Of a stretch of 64,000 bases of DNA, positions 34,401 to 42,184 are shown one piece after another; within the stretch, counting starts at the first letter, position 1; each line of letters opens with the position of its first letter. The DNA lies in NCBI GenBank assembly GCA_964509335.1, contig CAZDXB010000001.1, positions 124,001 through 188,000 on the forward strand, read 5' to 3'. The stretch comes from CAZDXB01 sp964509335. GTDB lineage: Bacteria; Bacteroidota; Ignavibacteria; Kapaibacteriales; UBA2268. The position numbers and the translations under genes are program-made. The notes below the pieces were generated by a model that worked only from the letters and a program-made list of their open reading frames with translations, was not told the DNA's origin and searched no databases.

Positions 34401-34442
34401 TCTTTACCTTGAGGGGATTAAAACTCCAGTTACGAGACAACC
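34401..34442 (-). repeat. Partial tandem copy of the repeat head
   Basis: On the minus strand GGTTGTCTCGTAACT..TTTTAATCCCCTCAAGGTAAAG repeats the first ~40 bases of the 123-bp element (GGCTGTCTAATAACT..TTTT..TCCTCAAGGTAAAC), directly in front of copy 2. This indicates tandem duplication or nested insertion of the head. Confidence 0.6.
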
Positions 34443-34470
34443 TCTACGAATCTACCCCTTATAATATAAA

Positions 34471-34504
34471 AAAAGCGGCGCGTATAGATTTATGCGCCGC
34501 TTTT
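34471..34504. terminator. Bidirectional intrinsic terminator
   Basis: AAAAGCGGCGC and GCGCCGCTTTT form an 11-bp stem around a 12-base loop. It has A-runs before it and T-runs after it, so it can stop transcription from both the serpin gene (+) and the convergent DUF6580-like gene (-). Confidence 0.8.
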
Positions 34505-34526
34505 ATTTTCTATATATTTCAATCTT

Positions 34527-35054
34527 TTAGTCGTTTCGGTTGAGAGCGAAAACGTATTTCTCGGCAAGCGAGTAAGCGCCGAACATAACCGCCGAATATA
34601 CTAACGTTCCGGCTAAAGCGTTGCGGAAGAAAGGCAGAGCTAAAGTATAGCATCGTATAAGGCTTTCAAACGTCAGCGGCTTATACATCGGGTCTATAAG
34701 CCAAGAGCCGAAATTTGTTACGATGAAAAACAAAACCGAACCGCCCAGAGCCGCGAAGAATACGTTTTTTACTTTTACTCTGTTCTTTATCATAAAGCCT
34801 ATAAATATTCCAAGGACGAAACTTGCGTAAACGAATAGTGAAATCAAGTGAAATCCGAGAAATATATCGCTTAGCGCCATCGCCAAAAGCGGAGCGGCGA
34901 AAGCGGCTCTTTTATCTCCGAAATACGCTCCTCCAAAAATAGCTATAGCCATAATAGGAGAGAAGTTCGCCGGATGCTCTATTAATCTCGTTAAAGCGGC
35001 TAAAAGAATTAATCCGCCCAATAGCAAATATCTTAAGTATTGATTATTATTCAT
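34527..35054 (-). CDS. DUF6580-like / ECF-S-like membrane protein
   Basis: The 175-residue protein has about five or six membrane helices. The N-terminal segment LIEHPANFSPIMAIAIFGGAYFG, then KRAAFAAPLLAMALSDIFLGFH, matches the DUF6580 family, which resembles substrate-binding (S) components of energy-coupling-factor transporters. Substrate unknown. CGAGG precedes the ATG. No ECF ATPase gene is in the window. Confidence 0.65.
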   Translation of the reverse strand: MNNNQYLRYLLLGGLILLAALTRLIEHPANFSPIMAIAIFGGAYFGDKRAAFAAPLLAMALSDIFLGFHLISLFVYASFVLGIFIGFMIKNRVKVKNVFFAALGGSVLFFIVTNFGSWLIDPMYKPLTFESLIRCYTLALPFFRNALAGTLVYSAVMFGAYSLAEKYVFALNRND

Positions 35055-35193
35055 ATCGCCTCGAAAAATTATTGTTTAATCCGATTATTAACTTACTGTG
35101 CAAATTTAACAAAAGATTTGTTCTAAAAGCAAAAAAATGAGGGATAGTAATAAATATATTAGTTTACATAATGTAGATTATATTACGCTTTTG

Positions 35194-35391
35194 TTATTTG
35201 TCTTTGGGCTTATTATCGCCGCCGCTCTTGCTTTTGCTATCAACGTATGTTTTGAAAGCTTCCATAACCGAACGGTCTTTTTCGTTAACTTTTTGCTCGA
35301 CTTTGTCCAGCATTTCTTTTTTCATCATATCTTTTATTTTACCGTCGAGTCTCGGTTTAGAATCCGAACTGTCTTTTAAAGGATTTGCCAT
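35194..35391 (-). CDS. Small charged protein, unknown function
   Basis: The 65-residue product begins MANPLKDSSDSKPRLDGKIK and continues as a highly charged helix (MMKKEMLDKVEQKVNEKDRS) with a Lys/Gly tail. CGGAG lies eight bases before the ATG on the minus strand. Two open frames on the plus strand cover the same DNA but are hydrophobic low-complexity reads without a ribosome-binding site. It lies between the DUF6580-like gene and pyrC on the same strand. No family is recognised. Confidence 0.6.
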   Translation of the reverse strand: MANPLKDSSDSKPRLDGKIKDMMKKEMLDKVEQKVNEKDRSVMEAFKTYVDSKSKSGGDNKPKDK

Positions 35392-35456
35392 TATTAGCTC
35401 CGCGATTTAATTACACATCCGACTAGTATTATTAACTTATTTCACTGGAAATTATT

Positions 35457-36755
35457 TTATAAAGAGCTTTCGTATATTTTGCCGTTGTTTATGGCGTATT
35501 TTGGTTTTCCGATTAACTTTTCGTCGATAAACGGGCTGTTGCCCGATTTCGATTTTGAGGACTTCCGTTCGTAAATCCATTCTTCTCTGGGCGCGAAAAT
35601 CGTCAAGTTAGCTTTTTCGCCTTCTTTGATATTTATTTCCGGCAATTTAAGCAGTTGCCTCGGTCTAATCGACATTTTATGTATCAATTGCGGCAACGTA
35701 AGTATATCTTTTTCCAGCAGATGAGTAATAGAAACGCCTAAGGACGTTTCCAAACCTATTATTCCGTATGGAGCTTTGTCAAATTCGGCTTCTTTTTCGT
35801 GCGAAGCGTGCGGCGCGTGGTCTGAAGCTATGCAATCTATAGTTCCGTCCTTTAATCCCTCTAAAATAGCGTCAATGTCTTCTTTTGAGCGCAGGGGCGG
35901 ATTCATCTTATAATTTGAATCGTAACTCTTTAAATATTCTTCGGATAGAGAAAAATGGTGCGGAGCGACTTCGCAACTCACCCGCAAACCTCTATCTTTA
36001 GCGTTTCTAACCGTTTGAATTGAGCCTTTTGAGCTAATGTGTTGTATATGGTAGCGCGTATTGCCGCAATATTCCGCCAATTTAATATCGCGAGCGACTA
36101 TTATCTCTTCGGCTACTGTCGGATAACCTTTCAATCCTAACTTGCCCGATAAGTAACCGTCGTTCATAGCAAAGCTTTGAGTTAACTTATGGTCTTCGCA
36201 ATGCTGTGATATTAATAAATCGAGCGTCGAAGCGTAATCGAAAGCTCTTTTCATTACTTCGGAATTCATTATGCAAGAGCCGTCGTTTGTAAAAAGAACC
36301 ACCCCGAAATCGTTAAGCTCGAGCATTGGCGATAACAGCCCGCCTTCCCTATTTTGCGTTATGGTCGCTCCAATTTTCACGTCCGCGAGCAAATCTTTGG
36401 CTCTTTGATTTATATAATCCACAACCGTTATGTTATCTATCGCCGGCTCGGTGTTCGGCATAATGCAAACGCCGGTGAACCCTCCGTTAGCGGCGGCTTC
36501 CGCTCCGGTCGCGGTATTTTCCTTATATTCGAATCCCGGCTCTCTGAAGTGAACGTGCATATCGAAAAAGCCGGGCGAGCAGACTAAATTATCCGACTTA
36601 ACGACTTTAGCGTCTTCGTCCAAATCAGGCTTTTTCTCGGAACAGTGAACTATCGTTCCGTTTTTAATCCATACGTTTAAAACAGAGTCCAAGTTTTGAG
36701 TTGGATTGACCGCGCGAATATTCTCGAAGTAAATATTCAAGACTTCCCTTTTCAT
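35457..36755 (-). CDS. pyrC: Dihydroorotase
   Basis: Dihydroorotase closes carbamoyl-aspartate to dihydroorotate in pyrimidine synthesis. The 432-residue amidohydrolase has the metal-binding DMHVHFREPGFEYKE, TGAEAAANGGFTGVCIMPNT, SQHCED, IQHISSKGS and the catalytic ASDHAPH motif. Length and motifs fit the class I enzyme. Substitutions typical of inactive PyrC-like proteins are not seen. Other pyr genes are not in the window; 73 bases separate it from the end of rnhB on the same strand. Confidence 0.92.
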   Translation of the reverse strand: MKREVLNIYFENIRAVNPTQNLDSVLNVWIKNGTIVHCSEKKPDLDEDAKVVKSDNLVCSPGFFDMHVHFREPGFEYKENTATGAEAAANGGFTGVCIMPNTEPAIDNITVVDYINQRAKDLLADVKIGATITQNREGGLLSPMLELNDFGVVLFTNDGSCIMNSEVMKRAFDYASTLDLLISQHCEDHKLTQSFAMNDGYLSGKLGLKGYPTVAEEIIVARDIKLAEYCGNTRYHIQHISSKGSIQTVRNAKDRGLRVSCEVAPHHFSLSEEYLKSYDSNYKMNPPLRSKEDIDAILEGLKDGTIDCIASDHAPHASHEKEAEFDKAPYGIIGLETSLGVSITHLLEKDILTLPQLIHKMSIRPRQLLKLPEINIKEGEKANLTIFAPREEWIYERKSSKSKSGNSPFIDEKLIGKPKYAINNGKIYESSL

Positions 36756-36828
36756 TTGTCCCTAGAAAATAAATTAACGCAAAATACAAAATAGATTCTA
36801 GAAATTTTAATTTTTTTCGCTTGAAAAA

Positions 36829-37434
36829 TTAAAATAAGGAGCGATTTTTACTGAAGTATTTTTTAAGGAATGTCTTTCTATGAATAGCGCATACGCCATA
36901 TTTTTCAAGCGCTTCGTAATGTTTCTTAACGGCGTAGCCTTTATGTCCGGAAAATCCGTAAAGGGGAAATTGCGATTGAGCTTTTTCTATCATCCAATTG
37001 TCTCTGCTAACTTTAGCTATAATAGAAGCGGCGGATATTTCTAAACGCTTCAAGTCGCCTTTGACTATCGTTTCAAACGGAATTTCGTCGTATTTGTAAT
37101 AATTGCCGTCGATTAGTAATTTGTTAGGCTTAGGAGATAAAGCGTCCACCGCTTCTTTCATAGCTTTTTGAGCGGCTTGTAGTATGTTAATTCGGTCAAT
37201 TTCTTCGTTGTAAACGAAACCAATACCGACAGATACGGAATTTTCTTGAACGACTTTGTAAAGCTCTTCCCTTTTGCGCGGCGTTAATTTTTTGGAATCA
37301 GTTATCCCGAACTCGTTTTTGAAATTTGGGTTTAAGATTACCGCGGCGGCGACGACGGGACCGGCTAAAGCTCCCCTGCCGGCTTCGTCCACGCCGGCTA
37401 CGAGACTGTCTTTTGCAACTTCTTTTCGCGTCAA
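36829..37434 (-). CDS. rnhB: Ribonuclease HII
   Basis: RNase HII removes RNA (including single ribonucleotides) from RNA-DNA hybrids. The 201-residue protein has the catalytic VAGVDEAGRGALAGPVVAAAV, then LLIDGNYY and ISAASIIAKVSRDNWM. The start is a TTG one base after the folE stop, so it is tightly coupled to folE. Confidence 0.94.
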   Translation of the reverse strand: MTRKEVAKDSLVAGVDEAGRGALAGPVVAAAVILNPNFKNEFGITDSKKLTPRKREELYKVVQENSVSVGIGFVYNEEIDRINILQAAQKAMKEAVDALSPKPNKLLIDGNYYKYDEIPFETIVKGDLKRLEISAASIIAKVSRDNWMIEKAQSQFPLYGFSGHKGYAVKKHYEALEKYGVCAIHRKTFLKKYFSKNRSLF

Positions 37435-37435
37435 G

Positions 37436-38161
37436 TTAATCCTCGATTAACTTTAGAAATTCGTTTCTTAAATTGAACTCTTCAAGCAATAAACCTCGCA
37501 TAACGGAAGTTACCATAAACGATTCGTCCTCGGAACCTTTAACTCCTCGAGCTATCATACAGTAATGGCGAGCTTTTATGACGACGCCGAGAGCTTTAGG
37601 GCGAATTAAGTTTTCTATGTAATCCGCTATTTGCTCGCCTAGTTCCTCTTGTATTTGAGGGCGTCTGGCAAACCAATTAACTATACGGCTTAATTTTGAC
37701 AAACCTAAAACGTAATTGCCCGGAATATAACCAATCGCGCATTTCCCAGAAATTGTTTGCCAATGATGCGAGCAAACCGACATTACCTCTATGCCTTTAC
37801 TTATAATTAACTCGTCGACTTTTTTTCTGTTCGGGAATACCGTCAACTTAGGCGGTTCGACGTATCTTCCGATAAAAAGCTCGTTTACGAGCATTTTTGC
37901 TATCCTGCGAGAAGTTTGAGCATTATTTGGGTCGTTGCGGGAAATCCTCAAAATATCCATCGCTTCAATGAATTTCTTCTCGAGCTCGTCTATCATATCT
38001 TCTCTTTTTTCTGGAGCAATCGGTATGTTGTCGTTGGCGTCGAGCAGTTCTTCGCCTTTAGCGTTAAACTTCGGATATTTAATATTATCGGAAGGTTTTA
38101 GCTCTTCGTTCAGTTCGTCGTCTGATAATTCTGAGTAGTCCATTTGTTTCCCCTTTGCCAA
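37436..38161 (-). CDS. folE: GTP cyclohydrolase I
   Basis: FolE converts GTP to dihydroneopterin triphosphate. The 241-residue product has an acidic N-terminal extension of about 50 residues, then the enzyme core. The zinc ligands are Cys130, His133 and Cys201 (VCSHHWQT and ARHYCMIARGV). IGYIPGNYVLGLSKLSRIVNWFARRPQIQE is the typical dimer/active-site region. One departure is clear: the usual CEHH is CSHH, so the glutamate matching E. coli Glu111 is Ser131. The start codon adjoins the stop of the upstream PTPS-type gene, so the two pterin enzymes are made from one transcript. Confidence 0.9.
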   Translation of the reverse strand: MAKGKQMDYSELSDDELNEELKPSDNIKYPKFNAKGEELLDANDNIPIAPEKREDMIDELEKKFIEAMDILRISRNDPNNAQTSRRIAKMLVNELFIGRYVEPPKLTVFPNRKKVDELIISKGIEVMSVCSHHWQTISGKCAIGYIPGNYVLGLSKLSRIVNWFARRPQIQEELGEQIADYIENLIRPKALGVVIKARHYCMIARGVKGSEDESFMVTSVMRGLLLEEFNLRNEFLKLIED

Positions 38162-38602
38162 TTATTCGTTAACCTCGTATTTTTTTACTTCTAAAGGCTC
38201 TCCCCTGTATTCAGCCCAACTGTCCTCAGTCTCGCAAAGCTTTATTGAATGCAGTTCGCCCGAAGGCAATTTGTCTTTTAGTATATTCCAAAAGACTACA
38301 ATCAGATTTTCGACCGTCGGGATTACGCCCTTAATAAAATCTACGTCGAAATTCAAATGTTTGTGGTCAACTTTATCGACTATTTCGCTTACTAGTATAT
38401 CTTTCAGCTCTTTTAAATCGATAACGTAGCCAGTTTCAGGATTGGGTTTTCCTTTTACGGTTACTTCCAAGTCATAGTTATGTCCGTGTCCGTAGAAGTT
38501 GTTGCATTTATCGTAAATTACTTCGTTTTCGTCGTAGCTTTTCGTTGGATTATACAATCTATGAGCGGCTGAAAATCTAACTTTTTTTGTTATATAAATC
38601 AT
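38162..38602 (-). CDS. 6-pyruvoyl/6-carboxy-tetrahydropterin synthase family (QueD/PTPS)
   Basis: The enzyme family acts on the FolE product. The 146-residue protein has zinc ligands His14 (SAAHRLY), His39 and His41 (YGHGHNY), the catalytic Cys33 and C-terminal CETEDSW with the conserved Glu. The spacing is Cys-x5-HGH, which I recall as the mark of the PTPS-II (eukaryote-like) group, whereas QueD normally has Cys-x3-HGH. TGYVIDLKELK and VDHKHLNFDV are family-typical. Role is either preQ0/queuosine synthesis or a biopterin-type pathway; neither queC nor queE is in the window. It heads the folE-rnhB operon. Confidence 0.85.
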   Translation of the reverse strand: MIYITKKVRFSAAHRLYNPTKSYDENEVIYDKCNNFYGHGHNYDLEVTVKGKPNPETGYVIDLKELKDILVSEIVDKVDHKHLNFDVDFIKGVIPTVENLIVVFWNILKDKLPSGELHSIKLCETEDSWAEYRGEPLEVKKYEVNE

Positions 38603-38638
38603 CTTGTCTCAATAAAAATTCAACAAATTGCTTAGTTT

Positions 38639-38667
38639 GTATTATCTCAAATTTTTAGTTTTGTCAA
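38639..38667 (-). promoter_or_regulatory. Strong sigma70-type promoter of the PTPS-folE-rnhB operon
   Basis: On the minus strand TTGACA (38662-38667) is followed after exactly 17 bases by TAATAC (38639-38644), 36 bases before the start codon at 38602. This is the best promoter match in the window. Confidence 0.55.
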
Positions 38668-38737
38668 AACAATTTAATAAATGTTCGTATGAAATAGCAA
38701 AAAATTTTATTTTTTCTATTGAGAGTTAAGGCAAAAT

Positions 38738-39511
38738 ATGAAAATTACGTTTAAAATCGCTTTTATACTAGTGTTATCGGCTTTAGCTGTCTCTTGTTCA
38801 AAGGTGGAAAAAACGGTTAAGAAGCAAATAACCGTAACCGCTCTTCCCGAAAGAGCCGACGAGATAAAGAATCTCGACATTAACGCCGCTATTGAATTTG
38901 AGTACAAAAAGCAATCGAACAATTCAGTTTACGCCAATATCAAAATTGCTTCTCTCGATTCGCTCGCGTTAAGTCTAATCGGACCTTTCGGCATCGCTTT
39001 GGGAGAGCTTTACGCCGACCCGAACGAATTTTTATTTTACGACGCGTTTAACGACCGAGCCGTGAAAGGCAAGCCGACTCCCGAAAATATGAAGCTTGTT
39101 ATAAGAGCTCCCCTTGCTTATCGAGATTTCATCAGGCTTATAAGGAACGAAACCCCCAAAAATCCCGGCGAATATATATTACAAAAGACGGATTCGAAGC
39201 GAGCGAACCGCGCTTTATTTAAAAGCAAAGGGGACGAAAGTTTCGAATTGGTTTCTTTCTCGCAAGAAAAAAACGCGATAGTTAAGTTTGAGAGGGTATC
39301 CGCCGACGGCGAAACTTTACTCCAAGCGCGTTACTCGGATTTTATCGATTTTGGAAAAGCCCGGATAGCCAAGCTCCAAGAATATTCTTTTCCGCTTACG
39401 AACGTAAAATTAATAATCGACATCGACGATATTGATACAGGCGTTGAGTTCAAAAAGCCGTTTTATCTTGATTTGCCTCCGAGCGTTAAAGTTATGAAAT
39501 TGAAAGATTGA
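38738..39511 (+). CDS. DUF4292 lipoprotein (LolA/LolB-like)
   Basis: The 257-residue product has a signal peptide with lipobox ALAVSC (Cys20). The mature part matches DUF4292, a LolA/LolB-like half-barrel family of Bacteroidota lipoproteins: DINAAIEFEYKKQSNNSVYANIKI, SLIGPFGIALGELYADPNEFLFYDAFNDRAVKGK. Such folds bind lipids or lipoprotein acyl chains. The next gene is an LptD-like LPS assembly protein that starts 13 bases later, which supports a role in outer-membrane building. Confidence 0.8.
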   Translation: MKITFKIAFILVLSALAVSCSKVEKTVKKQITVTALPERADEIKNLDINAAIEFEYKKQSNNSVYANIKIASLDSLALSLIGPFGIALGELYADPNEFLFYDAFNDRAVKGKPTPENMKLVIRAPLAYRDFIRLIRNETPKNPGEYILQKTDSKRANRALFKSKGDESFELVSFSQEKNAIVKFERVSADGETLLQARYSDFIDFGKARIAKLQEYSFPLTNVKLIIDIDDIDTGVEFKKPFYLDLPPSVKVMKLKD

Positions 39512-39523
39512 TTGTTGAGCGCG

Positions 39524-42103
39524 ATGAGTAAGACTTTGAAAATACTATTGTTTATTCTATTAATCTTAAATTATGTCGCTCATTCTCAAGCGAAGGACTC
39601 AACAAATATAAATAAAACGAAGTTAGACAGCGCCGTTAGAGTGAGCGAAGAGAGCGCGTCGTCTCAAACATTCTCTAAGAAATCCGATATTGATACCGTA
39701 GTCGTTTATAAAGCTCTTGACACCGCGCGCTTCGACGTTAAATCAAAGAAGATGTTCCTCGTTGGCGAGGCTTCAACCAGATATCAACAGCAACACTTAA
39801 AAGCAGACAATATTATAATTGATTTCGAAAATTCTTTATTGGACGCGAGCGGCTCAAAGGATTCGACGGGCAAACTAAAGGGCTTTCCCCAATTTGCCGA
39901 AAAAGGAGAGACATACGTTGGGGAGAAAATTCTATACAATTTCAAGACGCAGCAGGGACTTATTACGTTAGGCGAAACGGAATTGACGCAAGGTTACTAT
40001 TACGGCGATAAAATTAAAAGAGTGTCCAGAAACGAATTTTTCGTGAAAAACGGACGTTACACGACTTGCGACAACCCCCGCCCCCATTATTACTTTGGTT
40101 CGCCTAAGATGAAAATGATAGCTAAAGACAAGGTGCTTATAGACCCCATCATCTTCTACGTTGAAGATATGCCGATTTTTATTCTGCCGTTCGGCTTGTT
40201 TTTTCCAAACAAAAGCGGCAGACGCTCTGGCATAATAATACCTTCGTTTTTCTTTTCCGAGAATCGAGGCGTTGCCATTCAAGATTTCTCGGTTTACTTA
40301 GCTCTTAGCGATTACTACGACACTCAATTCGGCGTTGACTTTTATTCGAAAGGAGGTTTTACGGCGAAAAATCATACGCGCTGGAAGCTTAGGGACGTTT
40401 TCGACGGTTCTATGGACTTGGAATACGGTAAAACGCGATTCGACCCCGACAACGAATACTCTACTAACTATAAATTCGCTTTTAATCATAGACAATCGTT
40501 AACCCCGCAGTCGCGAATTGTAGCAGACGTTAGTTTTATGTCGCAAAATTATATCCAAAACACAAATTATAAAAGTTTAAGCCGGCGTATGACGCAAGAT
40601 ATAACTTCTAACGCCTCTTATTCCCGCTCTTTCGACAACGGCTCTTCGGTATCGCTGGCTTTTAATCGCAATCAAAACATTATTACGAACGAAGTTCGCC
40701 AGACTTTCCCGCGCCTAAATTATACTCTTCCCCAATTTCAACCGTTAGAAGCCATTACCAAAGCAGGTTCGTGGATGCCCGAATGGGCGAGGAATTTATC
40801 GGTGTCTTATTCCGGTTCAGGCAACTATTACACGGAGAAAGTTTTGGACCAAGATTCAAATTTCGTTGACGATTATCGGTCTTCAATTAGCCACAATCCA
40901 AGCATATCGGTCTCGCCAAAACTCGGATATTTCAATTTCACGCCTTATGTTTCTTTCCAAGCTAAGAATTATTTCAGACGCGTTACAAAAAGCTACAACG
41001 CGTCGGACTCAACGGTTAGCGAATCGTTCGAAAAAGGCTTCTTCACTGAATATAACTACAGTTACGGCGTTAATTTATCCACGAGACTATATGGAATGTT
41101 AAAACCAAAAATGTTCGACGTTAAAGCCGTTCGCCACACGTTGCAACCAACGTTAGGATACAGCTTCTCGCCAGATTTATCATCTTCCGATTACGGATTC
41201 TACGACGCTTATTACGACGAAGCGCAAGACAGAGAGGTTCGTTATTCCAGATATGAAGCGGACGGCGGCGGCATAGCTTCCAGATCGCGCTCTGAGTCGT
41301 TTAGATATTCTATACTCAACAGTTTTGAAGCGAAGATTAATCAAAAAGACACATTGCCCGACAAAAACGTAGAGTTTCTAAGATGGAATCTTCGCGGTTC
41401 TTATAATATGGCAGCCGACTCCTTAAAATTTAGCGACGTGAGTATGGATTTCAGAGTTCCCGCTTTAAGCGATATAAACTTGAACGCTAGAGCCAATTTC
41501 ACTCTCTACGACGAGGTAAACGGCGGTAAAATCGACAAGTTGCTTATCGAGCGAGGCAAAGGTTTGATGCGGCTAACGAATTTCAATTTACAGCTTTCGA
41601 CCGCTTTCTCCTCCCAAGGAGTGGACGTAGGAACGTCGTTCGGACAAGAAACCGACGAATCTGAAACAAGCGAAGATTCCATCGGAATAGGCGAAAGATT
41701 CCGCCGCAGAGTCGAATACGAAAGAGCGAAAAAAGATTGGTTTGGAGATAGCTCCCCCGGCTATTCCCCCATTTCCATTCCTTGGAACGTGTCGCTTGGT
41801 TTAAATTATCAATATAGCGAGCCAACGGTCGGCAATATCACGAGAAGAATTAACTTAAACGCTCAGTTTTCGTTTCAACTGACGCAGACTTGGTCGTTCA
41901 ACGGAAACGCCCAGTACGATTTTGTTAATAACGAACTAATCGCGCCGAGCCTCGATATATCTAAAGACTTGCATTGTTGGCGCTTATCGTTCCAATGGTG
42001 GCCCATAGGCTACAACTCGGGATTTTATCTGAGATTTGCAATCAAAGCCCCGCATTTGAGCGATTTGAAAATTGAAAAAAGAAGCAGTCCTATTTTAAGA
42101 TAA
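39524..42103 (+). CDS. LptD/OstA-like outer-membrane LPS assembly protein
   Basis: The ATG at 39524 gives 859 residues with a signal peptide (MSKTLKILLFILLILNYVAH). A TTG at 39512 in frame adds four residues. About 70-220 forms an OstA/LptA-like beta-jellyroll (FLVGEASTRYQQQHLKADNIIIDF, GEKILYNFKTQQGLI). From about 220 the chain is a large beta-barrel with many strand pairs ending in YLRFAIKAPH, then a short tail. LptD inserts LPS into the outer leaflet. It lacks clear paired cysteines of the E. coli type, as usual in this phylum. It follows the DUF4292 gene. Confidence 0.8.
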   Translation: MSKTLKILLFILLILNYVAHSQAKDSTNINKTKLDSAVRVSEESASSQTFSKKSDIDTVVVYKALDTARFDVKSKKMFLVGEASTRYQQQHLKADNIIIDFENSLLDASGSKDSTGKLKGFPQFAEKGETYVGEKILYNFKTQQGLITLGETELTQGYYYGDKIKRVSRNEFFVKNGRYTTCDNPRPHYYFGSPKMKMIAKDKVLIDPIIFYVEDMPIFILPFGLFFPNKSGRRSGIIIPSFFFSENRGVAIQDFSVYLALSDYYDTQFGVDFYSKGGFTAKNHTRWKLRDVFDGSMDLEYGKTRFDPDNEYSTNYKFAFNHRQSLTPQSRIVADVSFMSQNYIQNTNYKSLSRRMTQDITSNASYSRSFDNGSSVSLAFNRNQNIITNEVRQTFPRLNYTLPQFQPLEAITKAGSWMPEWARNLSVSYSGSGNYYTEKVLDQDSNFVDDYRSSISHNPSISVSPKLGYFNFTPYVSFQAKNYFRRVTKSYNASDSTVSESFEKGFFTEYNYSYGVNLSTRLYGMLKPKMFDVKAVRHTLQPTLGYSFSPDLSSSDYGFYDAYYDEAQDREVRYSRYEADGGGIASRSRSESFRYSILNSFEAKINQKDTLPDKNVEFLRWNLRGSYNMAADSLKFSDVSMDFRVPALSDINLNARANFTLYDEVNGGKIDKLLIERGKGLMRLTNFNLQLSTAFSSQGVDVGTSFGQETDESETSEDSIGIGERFRRRVEYERAKKDWFGDSSPGYSPISIPWNVSLGLNYQYSEPTVGNITRRINLNAQFSFQLTQTWSFNGNAQYDFVNNELIAPSLDISKDLHCWRLSFQWWPIGYNSGFYLRFAIKAPHLSDLKIEKRSSPILR

Positions 42104-42140
42104 ATAGTAGTTGCATTTATAGCCGAAATCAATTATTTTT

Positions 42141-42173
42141 AAGAAAGTTTTAAGAAAGTTTTAGGAAAGATTT
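42141..42173 (+). repeat. Three 11-bp direct repeats before the hybrid regulator gene
   Basis: AAGAAAGTTTT, AAGAAAGTTTT and AGGAAAGATTT follow one another, ending 11 bases before the ATG at 42185. The 11-bp period is close to one helical turn. It may be an operator for direct-repeat binding of a regulator; the third unit also supplies a purine-rich ribosome-binding site. Confidence 0.5.
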
Positions 42174-42184
42174 AAGTAAATAAT

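Larger units (their letters stand above)
34217..34526. other. Gene-free stretch holding the second 123-bp repeat
   Basis: No gene is visible between the convergent serpin and DUF6580-like genes. The stretch contains the repeat at 34278-34400, a further partial copy at 34401-34442 and a terminator at 34471-34504. Confidence 0.7.

Noticed and set aside
35137..35410. Two plus-strand open frames opposite the small 65-residue gene
   Set aside because: They are hydrophobic runs of Leu/Ser/Phe, lack ribosome-binding sites, and the minus-strand frame has CGGAG and a sensible protein composition.
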